Under the pieces are notes generated by a model. The model searched no databases, had not been told where the DNA came from, and saw only the letters and a program-made list of their open reading frames with translations. Below, piece by piece: positions 1 through 4,464 of a stretch of 5,233 nucleotides of DNA. Source of the DNA: a bacterium (GTDB lineage: Bacteria; Actinomycetota; Acidimicrobiia; UBA5794; ZC4RG35); NCBI GenBank assembly GCA_028819835.1, contig JAPPKR010000290.1, forward strand, positions 1 to 5,233. The letters are read 5' to 3'. The first letter of the stretch is position 1. Each line of letters starts with the position of its first letter. Made by a program: the position numbers and the translations under genes.

Positions 1-2
1 CG

Positions 3-1877
3 CTGACCATGACCTTCACCGAGAACTTGGACGGGGACTCCGTACCGGCGCCCGGTGCCTTCCGGGTCACCGTGAACGGGTCCCGGCGCAGCATCGCCTC
101 CGGCGGCGTGGCCGTCTCCGGCCAGACGGTGACGCTGACCCTGGCCTCGGGGGTGGCCCACGGCGACACGGTGAAGGTGCGCTACACCAGGCCCTCCCGC
201 AACCCGCTGCAGGGCGACGCTGGCGTCGCCGGTGTCGCCGTCTCCACTTTCGCCGACCAGGACGTGACCAACAACACGCCCGCAGGCATCATCTGGTCGG
301 CCACGCTGAATGCGAGGAACCTCTCCGGTCCGTTTGGTTGCTGGACCGGAGTATACGGTGAAAGTAATGATTGTAGCAGCGCGCTCTCCGACCACTCATT
401 CACACATGCGGGCACCGATTATCAGCTCGAAGCAGTCATCGAGGCTGCGACCACGGACAACGTGAAAGTCTTATTCGTCCAACTCGACAGGGAGTTTCCC
501 AACGATTTGACGTTGCATGTCGACGGTCGCCGGTTCCCCCTAGCCGACGGAACCTACAGCGACAGCAACAAAAGAGTAACGTGGACCAACCCCGGCGTTG
601 TCTGGTCGCAGGACCAGCAGGTCTTGTTGCGCCTGACGGCCCCGCAGTCCGGCGGCAGCGGTCTAATCGGGAGCGACGAGGATCAGGTTCCGGCGGCAAC
701 CGTGTCCCGCGTGGCAGTGTCCTCCTCGCCCCAGGCCAACGATACCTACGCCCTGGGCGAGACCATCCGCATCACGCTGAGCTTCACCCAGTTGGTGGTG
801 GACGTGGACACAACGGGAGGAACGCCCCGCCTCAAGATCGACATGGACCCGGCCGAGTGGGGCGAGAAGTGGGCCACCTACGAGAGCGGCAGCGGCACCC
901 ACAGCCTCACCTTCTCCCACACGGTGGTGGAGCCCAACATCTCCACCCAGGGCATCGCCGTGCTGGAGAACTCCCTGGAGCTGAACGGCGGCACCATCCA
1001 GTCGGACGGCGAGGACGCCGGCCTGGCCCACACCGGCCTGGCCCACGACCCCAGCCACAAGGTGGACTGGCAGACGCAGCCGGAGAACGGCGGCGGCGGC
1101 AACAGCGGACAGAGCGGGAACGACCAGCAGCAGGTCTCCCCGGCATCGGTGTCCCGCGTGGCCGTCTCCTCCTCGCCCCAGGCCAACGCCACCTACGCCC
1201 TGGGCGAGACCATCCGCATCACGCTGACCTTCACCGAGTTGCAGGTGGACGTGGACACGTCGGGAGGAACTCCCCGTCTCAAGATCGACATGGACCCGGC
1301 GGAGTGGGGCGAGAAGTGGGCGTCCTACGAGAGCGGCAGCGGCACCCACAGCCTCACCTTCGCCCACACGGTGGTGGAACCCAACATCTCCACCCAGGGC
1401 ATCGCCGTGCTGGCGAACACACTGGAGCTCAACGGCAGCACCATCCAGTCTGACGGCGCGGACGCCGACGCCGACCTGGCCCACACCGGCCTGGCCCACG
1501 ACGCCGAGCACAAGGTGGACTGGCAGCAGTCGCCGCCTGCGGCCAACAGTCCGGCCACGGGCGCGCCGGCCATCACCGGCACGGCCCGGGTGGGCGAGAC
1601 CCTGACGGCGGACACCTCGGGAATTGCCGACGCCGACGGGCTGGACGACGCCAGCTTCAGCTACCAGTGGCTGGCCGACGGCGCCGACATATCGGGGGCT
1701 ACGGGTTCATCGTACACCCTGGCCGGCGCGGACCGGGGCAAGGCCGTCCGGGTGCGGGTGTCCTTCACCGACGACGCGGGCAATTCGGAGACGCTGACCA
1801 GCGCGGCCACCGCCGCAGTGGCGGCCAAGCCGCCGGAGGTAGACCGGCGTTACAGTAACTTCGGACCCAGGGGATGA
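3..1877 (+). CDS. Large modular secreted/surface beta-sandwich repeat protein, 5' partial, frame broken near 1840
   Basis: The frame is open from the left edge (codons from position 3, before the first ATG at 9), so the true start lies outside. Counting from the ATG at 9, the domains are: residues 1-90, SwmB-like beta domain (TFTENLDGDSVPAPGAF start, VRYTRP end); about 92-211, a beta domain starting IIWSATL with two cysteines (C111, C122) and ending WTNPGVVWS...LLRLT; about 232-354 and 381-505, two near-identical repeat units, each running RVAVSSSPQAN to HKVDW; about 512-606, a bacterial Ig-like domain (YQWLADG, VRVSFTDDAGN). Gly/Gln-rich linkers join the repeats. No catalytic motif or membrane segment is visible. 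The likely role, inferred from domain type, is an extracellular adhesin or cell-surface protein. The last 12 residues (DRRYSNFGPRG region) are nonsense reading: the expected continuation VTGVTVTSDPG is in the +1 frame, so the stop at 1875-1877 is premature. Domain naming is from recall. Confidence 0.82.
   Translation: MTMTFTENLDGDSVPAPGAFRVTVNGSRRSIASGGVAVSGQTVTLTLASGVAHGDTVKVRYTRPSRNPLQGDAGVAGVAVSTFADQDVTNNTPAGIIWSATLNARNLSGPFGCWTGVYGESNDCSSALSDHSFTHAGTDYQLEAVIEAATTDNVKVLFVQLDREFPNDLTLHVDGRRFPLADGTYSDSNKRVTWTNPGVVWSQDQQVLLRLTAPQSGGSGLIGSDEDQVPAATVSRVAVSSSPQANDTYALGETIRITLSFTQLVVDVDTTGGTPRLKIDMDPAEWGEKWATYESGSGTHSLTFSHTVVEPNISTQGIAVLENSLELNGGTIQSDGEDAGLAHTGLAHDPSHKVDWQTQPENGGGGNSGQSGNDQQQVSPASVSRVAVSSSPQANATYALGETIRITLTFTELQVDVDTSGGTPRLKIDMDPAEWGEKWASYESGSGTHSLTFAHTVVEPNISTQGIAVLANTLELNGSTIQSDGADADADLAHTGLAHDAEHKVDWQQSPPAANSPATGAPAITGTARVGETLTADTSGIADADGLDDASFSYQWLADGADISGATGSSYTLAGADRGKAVRVRVSFTDDAGNSETLTSAATAAVAAKPPEVDRRYSNFGPRG
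702..1070 (+). repeat. Repeat unit 1 of the surface protein
   Basis: A 123-codon unit (residues about 232-354) that is very similar to units 2 and 3 in both protein and DNA. Landmark segments are TYALGETIRITL, GGTPRLKIDMDPAEWGEKW, HTVVEPNISTQGIAVL and LAHTGLAHDPSHKVDW. It is most likely one beta-sandwich domain per unit. Confidence 0.8.
1149..1523 (+). repeat. Repeat unit 2 of the surface protein
   Basis: A 125-codon unit (residues about 381-505) in the same frame as unit 1, separated from it by a 26-residue linker rich in Gly, Gln and Asn. Long DNA stretches match unit 1 base for base, for example around 1281-1300 versus 834-853. It carries a small ADADAD insertion relative to unit 1. Confidence 0.8.
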
Positions 1878-2211
1878 CGACACCTACGGGCTGAACGACG
1901 TGATCACCATCAGCGTCACCTTCGACGAGGCGGTGGACGTGGACACGTCGGGCGGAACGCCCCGCCTCAAGATCGACATGGACCCGGCGGAGTGGGGCGA
2001 GAAGTGGGCCGGATACCACAGCGGCAGCGGCACGGCCACCCTGACCTTCACCCACACCGTGGTGGAACCCAACATCTCCACCCAGGGCATTGCCGTGCTG
2101 GCCGACACCCTGGAACTGAACGGCGGCGACATCGAGTCAGCGGCCACGGACGCCGACGCCGACCTGTCCCACGCCGGCCTGGCCCACGACCCCAACCACA
2201 AGGTGGACTGG
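1843..2211 (+). repeat. Repeat unit 3 of the surface protein, in shifted frame
   Basis: The third unit begins GVTVTSDPGDDDTYG, a diverged first strand compared with VAVSSSPQANDTYA in units 1 and 2, and is otherwise collinear, ending HKVDW at 2211. It follows the Ig-like domain rather than directly following unit 2, and is displaced by +1 in frame. Confidence 0.75.
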
Positions 2212-2241
2212 AACATATCGGAGGAAAGCCCAGGGTCCTGA
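1843..2241 (+). CDS. Frameshifted C-terminal continuation of the surface repeat protein (third repeat unit)
   Basis: This frame reads TGVTVTSDPGDDDTYG from 1843 and continues through a third copy of the repeat unit (LKIDMDPAEWGEKWAGY, VVEPNISTQGIAVL, HKVDW ending at 2211) to a short tail, NISEESPGS, and TGA at 2239-2241. The matching 20-base core starts at 834, 1281 and 1969: the first spacing, 447, is a multiple of three, but the second, 688, is a multiple of three plus one. This shows directly that one base has been gained between units 2 and 3. The frame has a TAG at 1840-1842, so the break lies at about 1839-1842; dropping one base of GTAGACC gives GTGACC and restores V-T-G-V. A gene caller may start at the GTG at 1900, but it lies inside the conserved repeat and has no ribosome-binding site, so I read this as the tail of the upstream gene. 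There is no anchor or sorting motif at the C-terminus. Confidence 0.75.
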   Translation, partial: TGVTVTSDPGDDDTYGLNDVITISVTFDEAVDVDTSGGTPRLKIDMDPAEWGEKWAGYHSGSGTATLTFTHTVVEPNISTQGIAVLADTLELNGGDIESAATDADADLSHAGLAHDPNHKVDWNISEESPGS

Positions 2242-2298
2242 CGGGGCCATGAGCGGCTTCGGCCCGGCCCGCTGCGGAGCGGTTCATACCCGCGCAAC

Positions 2299-2324
2299 GG
2301 CGCTCCGGATTTCACCGGAGCGCC
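2299..2324 (+). terminator. Strong GC hairpin after the surface-protein gene, possible terminator
   Basis: A perfect 10-bp inverted repeat (GGCGCTCCGG at 2299-2308 and CCGGAGCGCC at 2315-2324) with a 6-base loop, 57 bases after the stop of the repeat protein. It is followed by TTAGCGTT, not a real T tract, so it is not a textbook intrinsic terminator. It may still end or stabilise the transcript. Confidence 0.45.
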
Positions 2325-2392
2325 TTAGCGTTCCGCGAAGCGGCGTTCCAGGGCTTCGGTACAGACCGACGGCACACCTGCCCCACAGGACT

Positions 2393-2410
2393 CGTGTGCA
2401 AGGAGACACG
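2393..2410 (+). promoter_or_regulatory. Dyad enclosing the ribosome-binding site of the XRE gene
   Basis: CGTGT (2393-2397) and ACACG (2406-2410) form a perfect 5-bp dyad around the 8-base loop GCAAGGAG, which contains the Shine-Dalgarno AAGGAG (2400-2405). The ATG is at 2415, 9 bases after the last SD base. A second dyad, TCGGT/ACCGA, lies at 2356-2369. Cro/CI-type regulators often bind dyads next to their own genes, so an operator is possible; an RNA hairpin that displays the SD in its loop is the alternative. The SD itself is clear, the operator role is speculative. Confidence 0.35.
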
Positions 2411-2414
2411 CAGC

Positions 2415-2726
2415 ATGAGGACCGGCCCTTTCCCGCCCCGGGTGTGGCTCAACCCCGTCGCCGTGTGGGAGTTGCTGGACCAGCTCGACATCTCCCAGAA
2501 CCAACTGGCACGGCTGGCGGGCATTTCCCCCGGCCACCTTTCCCTGCTGATGAACGGCAAGCGCAGCCCGGCCCCCGGCGTCCGGCGGCGGCTGATGAAG
2601 GCCCTGGGCGTGGACGACTTTCACGTCCTGTTCATCATGGAGCGGCCAACTGCCGCTGGCGGTAGCGGAGGGCGGGCCATCGCCCACGACGCAAGTGGCA
2701 ACTGTCTGGAATGTCGAGACGATTGA
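2415..2726 (+). CDS. Small Cro/CI (XRE) family helix-turn-helix DNA-binding protein
   Basis: A 103-aa protein. Residues about 16-70 form a five-helix XRE-type HTH domain: VWELLDQLDI, then SQNQLARLAG (helix 2, 27-36), turn and recognition helix ISPGHLSLLMNGKRSP (37-52), then VRRRLMKALGV. The pattern S-x-x-x-LA-x-x-x-G-I-S-x-x-x-L-S-x-x-x-N-G-x-R-x-P is typical of the family, which acts as dimeric repressors or antitoxin-like regulators. Residues 76-103 are an unstructured-looking tail ending CLECRDD, with a CxxC pair that is probably not enough alone to bind metal. I chose ATG 2415 because AAGGAG sits 9 bases upstream; the longer reading from GTG 2394 would contain that ribosome-binding site. 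No effector or toxin gene is adjacent within 250 bp, so its target is unknown; the PRTase-like gene downstream on the same strand is a candidate. Confidence 0.85.
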   Translation: MRTGPFPPRVWLNPVAVWELLDQLDISQNQLARLAGISPGHLSLLMNGKRSPAPGVRRRLMKALGVDDFHVLFIMERPTAAGGSGGRAIAHDASGNCLECRDD

Positions 2727-2743
2727 GCAAAATGCCTCGTCTC
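2716..2743 (+). other. Inverted repeat spanning the stop codon of the XRE gene
   Basis: GAGACGA (2716-2722) pairs with TCGTCTC (2737-2743) across a 14-base loop that contains the TGA stop (2724-2726) and a minor GCA/TGC inner pair. No T tract follows, so it is not an intrinsic terminator. It could be an mRNA 3' structure or chance. Confidence 0.3.
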
Positions 2744-2836
2744 ATCCCAGGCTCATCCATCCTTGTCAACGGTTGTGAGGAACCCCCAATGCCAGACGTG
2801 AAATTCCCGACCCCTTCCGGCGATTGCCTTGAACGC

Positions 2837-2866
2837 AATGAGGTGGCATAAAATGAGGTGGCATAA
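2837..2866 (+). repeat. Perfect 15-bp tandem duplication upstream of the PRTase-like gene
   Basis: AATGAGGTGGCATAA occurs twice head to tail (2837-2851, 2852-2866). Each copy supplies a GAGGTGG Shine-Dalgarno-like string with an ATG 5-6 bases after it (ATG at 2853 and at 2867), and the junction creates TAAAAT (2849-2854), one base off the -10 consensus, 19 bases after TTGCCT (2824-2829). It may therefore be part of a promoter or leader for the gene at 2983. It lies in the 256-bp spacer 2727-2982, which otherwise shows nothing convincing. Confidence 0.6.
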
Positions 2867-2982
2867 ATGGAGCTGCGGGGCCTTCCATTCCCCGCGCCGG
2901 GCGAGGAGGCGGCTGGAAGGCGGCGGACCGCCGACCACATTACAACCGGGGTCGCATACGAGACCGTGCAGGAGCAGAACGC

Positions 2983-3843
2983 ATGGACAAAGCAACGAGA
3001 CCGGCAACGGAAGCGCCGTCCGCCAACGCGGCGGACGACGAGGCTGCGCGCCTGGCTGCGTTCCTGTTCGGCGAGGAGGCCAAGGAAACGGACCCACCAA
3101 GGGAAGCGCCGTTCAACCTAGCGACGGAATACGAGGCTGCGCGCTTGGCTGCCCGCCTGTTCGGCGAGAAGTCCGCAGTCAGCTACCTCGTAGCGGGCCG
3201 GTTGATCCGCTTCGACCGCCTCCCGGTCGGTGATCTGGGGCTGCTCACGGTCGGGTTCCGCATCACGGACCGGCCCAACGAGAAGTGGACCCGTCGCTTC
3301 AACCGGTTCAAGTACGGCGACCCTGCCGCCGTCAGGGCGGCCACCCGCACCCTCTGCGCGGCGTTCGACTTGTTCCGCCTTGACGCGAACCCCCGCGTCG
3401 TCGTCGTCTCCTCGGTCTCTTCGGGGCAAAACATCGTGCGAAACGACACCCCGGCTTCGATACTGGCGTCCGCGCTTGCGGAATCCCGCGGCTGGGAGTG
3501 GCTTCCGCATCACGTTACCAAGGACCGGCATCCCAGCATCACCCGCATCCCCTCCGCTGCCGAGCGGGACGCCACCGTGGACGGGGTGTACCTTGCTGCC
3601 CCCATCGGGGGCGAGCCCGGCCTCGTGATCGTCGTCGATGACTTCTGCACCCGGGGCGCGACGTTTGCCGACATCGCCCGCGCCATCCGGGAGTCCAACC
3701 CCGGGTGGGAGATTCAGCCGGTCAGCCTCGCCAAGACCGAGCGCGCCGCCTACTGGAATGGCGAGCTGACCAACGCGCACATCCCCGACGAGCTGGATGC
3801 CATCTGGCGCGGGGACCCGGAGGCCGCGTCGCCCTTCTATTGA
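2983..3843 (+). CDS. Phosphoribosyltransferase-like (ComF/type I PRTase fold) protein with duplicated N-terminal motif
   Basis: A 286-aa protein. The start ATG 2983 has CAGGAG (2969-2974) with 8-base spacing. Residues 215-227 read VIVVDDFCTRGAT, matching the PRPP-binding signature of type I phosphoribosyltransferases (hydrophobic strand, two acidic residues D219/D220, then T-x-G-x-T: T223, G225, T227), followed by a helix, FADIARAIRES. The preceding region has a VVVVSSVSSGQN strand (139-150), RNDTPASILASALA (153-166) and an R-D pair at 195-196, an order resembling ComF-like PRTases. After the signature come SLAKTER and a YW...N-HIP-LDAIW C-terminus. Type I PRTases normally bind PRPP and transfer or release a base; the substrate here cannot be told. 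Residues 5-31 and 36-62 are an internal duplication (EAARLAAFLFGE / EAARLAARLFGE), unusual for PRTases and perhaps a docking tail. It is cytoplasmic: no signal peptide. The stop codon abuts a repeat element at 3843. Confidence 0.75.
   Translation: MDKATRPATEAPSANAADDEAARLAAFLFGEEAKETDPPREAPFNLATEYEAARLAARLFGEKSAVSYLVAGRLIRFDRLPVGDLGLLTVGFRITDRPNEKWTRRFNRFKYGDPAAVRAATRTLCAAFDLFRLDANPRVVVVSSVSSGQNIVRNDTPASILASALAESRGWEWLPHHVTKDRHPSITRIPSAAERDATVDGVYLAAPIGGEPGLVIVVDDFCTRGATFADIARAIRESNPGWEIQPVSLAKTERAAYWNGELTNAHIPDELDAIWRGDPEAASPFY
3040..3168 (+). repeat. 31-codon internal duplication in the PRTase-like gene
   Basis: The segments 3040-3075 and 3133-3168 encode EAARLAA(F/R)LFGE, 11 of 12 residues identical, with DNA also largely identical (GAGGCTGCGCGC...CTGTTCGGCGAG). 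The spacing is exactly 93 bases. Weaker similarity extends upstream (TRPATEAP versus TDPPREAP), so the duplicated unit is about 27-31 codons. This is an in-frame tandem duplication that has since diverged. Confidence 0.8.
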
Positions 3844-3868
3844 AATGCAAAAGGGGCCGCATACATGG
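3843..3868 (-). repeat. Short dispersed element, copy A1 (hairpin plus T tract on minus strand)
   Basis: Starts on the last base of the PRTase stop codon. On the plus strand it has AAATGCAAAA, then CATACATGG. GGGCC (3854-3858) pairs with GGCCC (3867-3871) around an 8-base loop; on the minus strand this hairpin is followed by CTTTTGC, giving a plausible intrinsic terminator for transcripts entering from the minus-strand genes. It shares the ACGCAAAA-like block and CATxCATGG block with A2, B1 and B2. Confidence 0.6.
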
Positions 3869-3894
3869 CCCGCTTCCCCGGCCATACCCTCCGC

Positions 3895-3919
3895 AAACGC
3901 AAAAAGCGCCCACATATGG
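3895..3919 (-). repeat. Short dispersed element, copy A2, just downstream of the zinc-protein gene
   Basis: On the plus strand it has AAACGCAAAAA, a GC-rich centre, then CACATATGG. On the minus strand it reads as a small CCA/TGG palindrome followed by CGCTTTTTGCG, 18 bases past the stop of the minus-strand gene at 3937. It lies 52 bases (start to start) from A1, in the same orientation. The hairpin alone is weak; its placement suggests a terminator role together with A1. Confidence 0.6.
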
Positions 3920-3936
3920 ATGAGCCGGACTTCCCT

Positions 3937-4227
3937 CTAACCGGCCAGCGGATTCTGACCGGTCTCCCTCGCAAGCGTCTTGGCAAGCTCGCGGTAGTCC
4001 TCCGCCACGTCGAACCGGACCTTGGCCTCATGTTCCTCTATTGCGGCCTCGATGACCTTCCCGGCGAGCGGCGCCGCCAGCGCCTTGCACTCCGGGCAGA
4101 CGTTCCCGACGGACGGGCCATGCACCCGGTCCTCAAGGTAGAACCCCACGCTTCGTCGCTCTTCGGCCAGGGTTTCGACCCCGCACAGCGCCTCCTCCTC
4201 GCGGGCGTTCTCGTCGAACAGGTGCAT
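3937..4227 (-). CDS. Small putative zinc-binding protein (H-C-CxxC pattern)
   Basis: A 96-aa protein. H2, C15-G16 and C44-P-E-C47 give an H-x12-C-G...V-C-x-x-C arrangement, which resembles short zinc-knuckle proteins common in phages and mobile elements of high-GC bacteria; zinc binding is inferred from spacing only. Residues 53-88 look like one or two amphipathic helices (LAGKVIEAAIEEHEAKV, ELAKTLARE). I chose ATG 4227 because AGGAGG (4241-4236 on the minus strand) lies 8 bases upstream and because third-position G/C is high from here on. The in-frame ATG at 4296 would add 23 residues (MRDNGDGSLTWAVE...) with mixed third positions and would place that strong SD inside the coding region. The gene converges with the PRTase-like gene (94 bases between stops) and follows the acidic-protein gene on the same strand, from which it is separated by repeats and a strong hairpin. 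No function can be named. Confidence 0.7.
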   Translation of the reverse strand: MHLFDENAREEEALCGVETLAEERRSVGFYLEDRVHGPSVGNVCPECKALAAPLAGKVIEAAIEEHEAKVRFDVAEDYRELAKTLARETGQNPLAG

Positions 4228-4235
4228 CTCCACAA

Positions 4236-4241
4236 CCTCCT
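4236..4241 (-). promoter_or_regulatory. Strong ribosome-binding site that fixes the start of the zinc-protein gene
   Basis: AGGAGG on the minus strand, 8 bases before ATG 4227, with a second AAAAGGAGG immediately upstream (near 4243-4251). It argues against the longer start at 4296. Confidence 0.75.
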
Positions 4242-4333
4242 GCCTCCTTTTGGTTTCAACTGCCCACGTCAATGACCCGTCTCCATTGTCTCTCATGTCC
4301 CACTTTCCCTTCTACGTTTCCCAACTGTCCCCG

Positions 4334-4357
4334 AAACGCAAAACCCCCCATACATGG
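4334..4357 (-). repeat. Short dispersed element, copy B1
   Basis: On the plus strand it has AAACGCAAAA, a run of six C, then ATACATGG. Read on the minus strand it is a CCA/TGG mini-palindrome followed by a G run and TTTTGCGTTTC. It shares both end blocks with A1, A2 and B2. It lies in the spacer between the acidic-protein gene and the zinc-protein gene. Its hairpin is too weak to be a good terminator alone. Confidence 0.55.
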
Positions 4358-4371
4358 ACGTGCGTTCCCTG

Positions 4372-4397
4372 AAACGCAAAAAAGCCCACACATATGG
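4372..4397 (-). repeat. Short dispersed element, copy B2, terminator-like
   Basis: On the plus strand it has AAACGCAAAAAAGCCCACA then CATATGG. On the minus strand CCCA...TGGG (five pairs including one wobble) is followed directly by CTTTTTTG, a good intrinsic-terminator shape. It lies about 68 bases past the stop of the acidic-protein gene and 38 bases (start to start) from B1, in the same orientation. Confidence 0.6.
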
Positions 4398-4404
4398 GTT
4401 CGGC

Positions 4405-4439
4405 GGGGGAAGGACACCGCCATGCGGCATCCTTCCCCC
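4405..4439 (-). terminator. Long stable hairpin downstream of the acidic-protein gene
   Basis: GGGGGAAGGA (4405-4414) pairs perfectly with TCCTTCCCCC (4430-4439), and inside it CCGC/GCGG (4417-4420, 4424-4427) forms a second stem over a CAT loop, with a 2x2 internal loop between them. On the minus strand it starts 25 bases after the stop codon and is followed 7 bases later by the T-tract hairpin of B2. The two together form a credible tandem terminator for the acidic-protein gene. Confidence 0.65.
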
Positions 4440-4464
4440 GTGGGTTGCGCTCTCGCGGCCCGGC

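Noticed and set aside
581..1511. Long open frames on both strands over the repeat units (+ 581-1453, - 663-1511)
   Set aside because: They are shadows of the repeat gene. Their proteins are Arg/Pro/Gly- or Val/Gly-rich with no domain sense, and the length comes from high GC content.
1836..1880. Programmed ribosomal frameshift in the surface-protein gene
   Set aside because: There is no slippery sequence at the switch point, the zero-frame stop is 30 bases further on, and such shifts are not known for this kind of protein.
2249..2665. 138-codon plus frame overlapping the XRE gene
   Set aside because: It crosses the 2299-2324 hairpin, gives a Pro/Arg-rich product and overlaps a well-supported HTH gene in another frame.
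2867..3121. 84-codon frame starting at the second SD-ATG module, as a separate gene
   Set aside because: Its second half is the out-of-frame reading of the PRTase-like gene (Arg-rich), so it is kept only as a possible leader in the findings.
2983..3843. Retron or similar defence system based on a PRTase effector
   Set aside because: Some retron types use PRTase-like effectors, but no reverse transcriptase and no msr/msd-like RNA region is visible in this window.
3118..3915. 265-codon open frame on the minus strand opposite the PRTase-like gene
   Set aside because: It is antisense to a gene with a clear PRPP-binding signature and SD. The antisense product is Gly/Asp/Arg-rich with no recognisable motif.
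3843..4397. CRISPR array made of the four ~25-bp repeats
   Set aside because: There are only four degenerate copies, in two pairs about 440 bases apart, with unequal short spacing and a gene between them.
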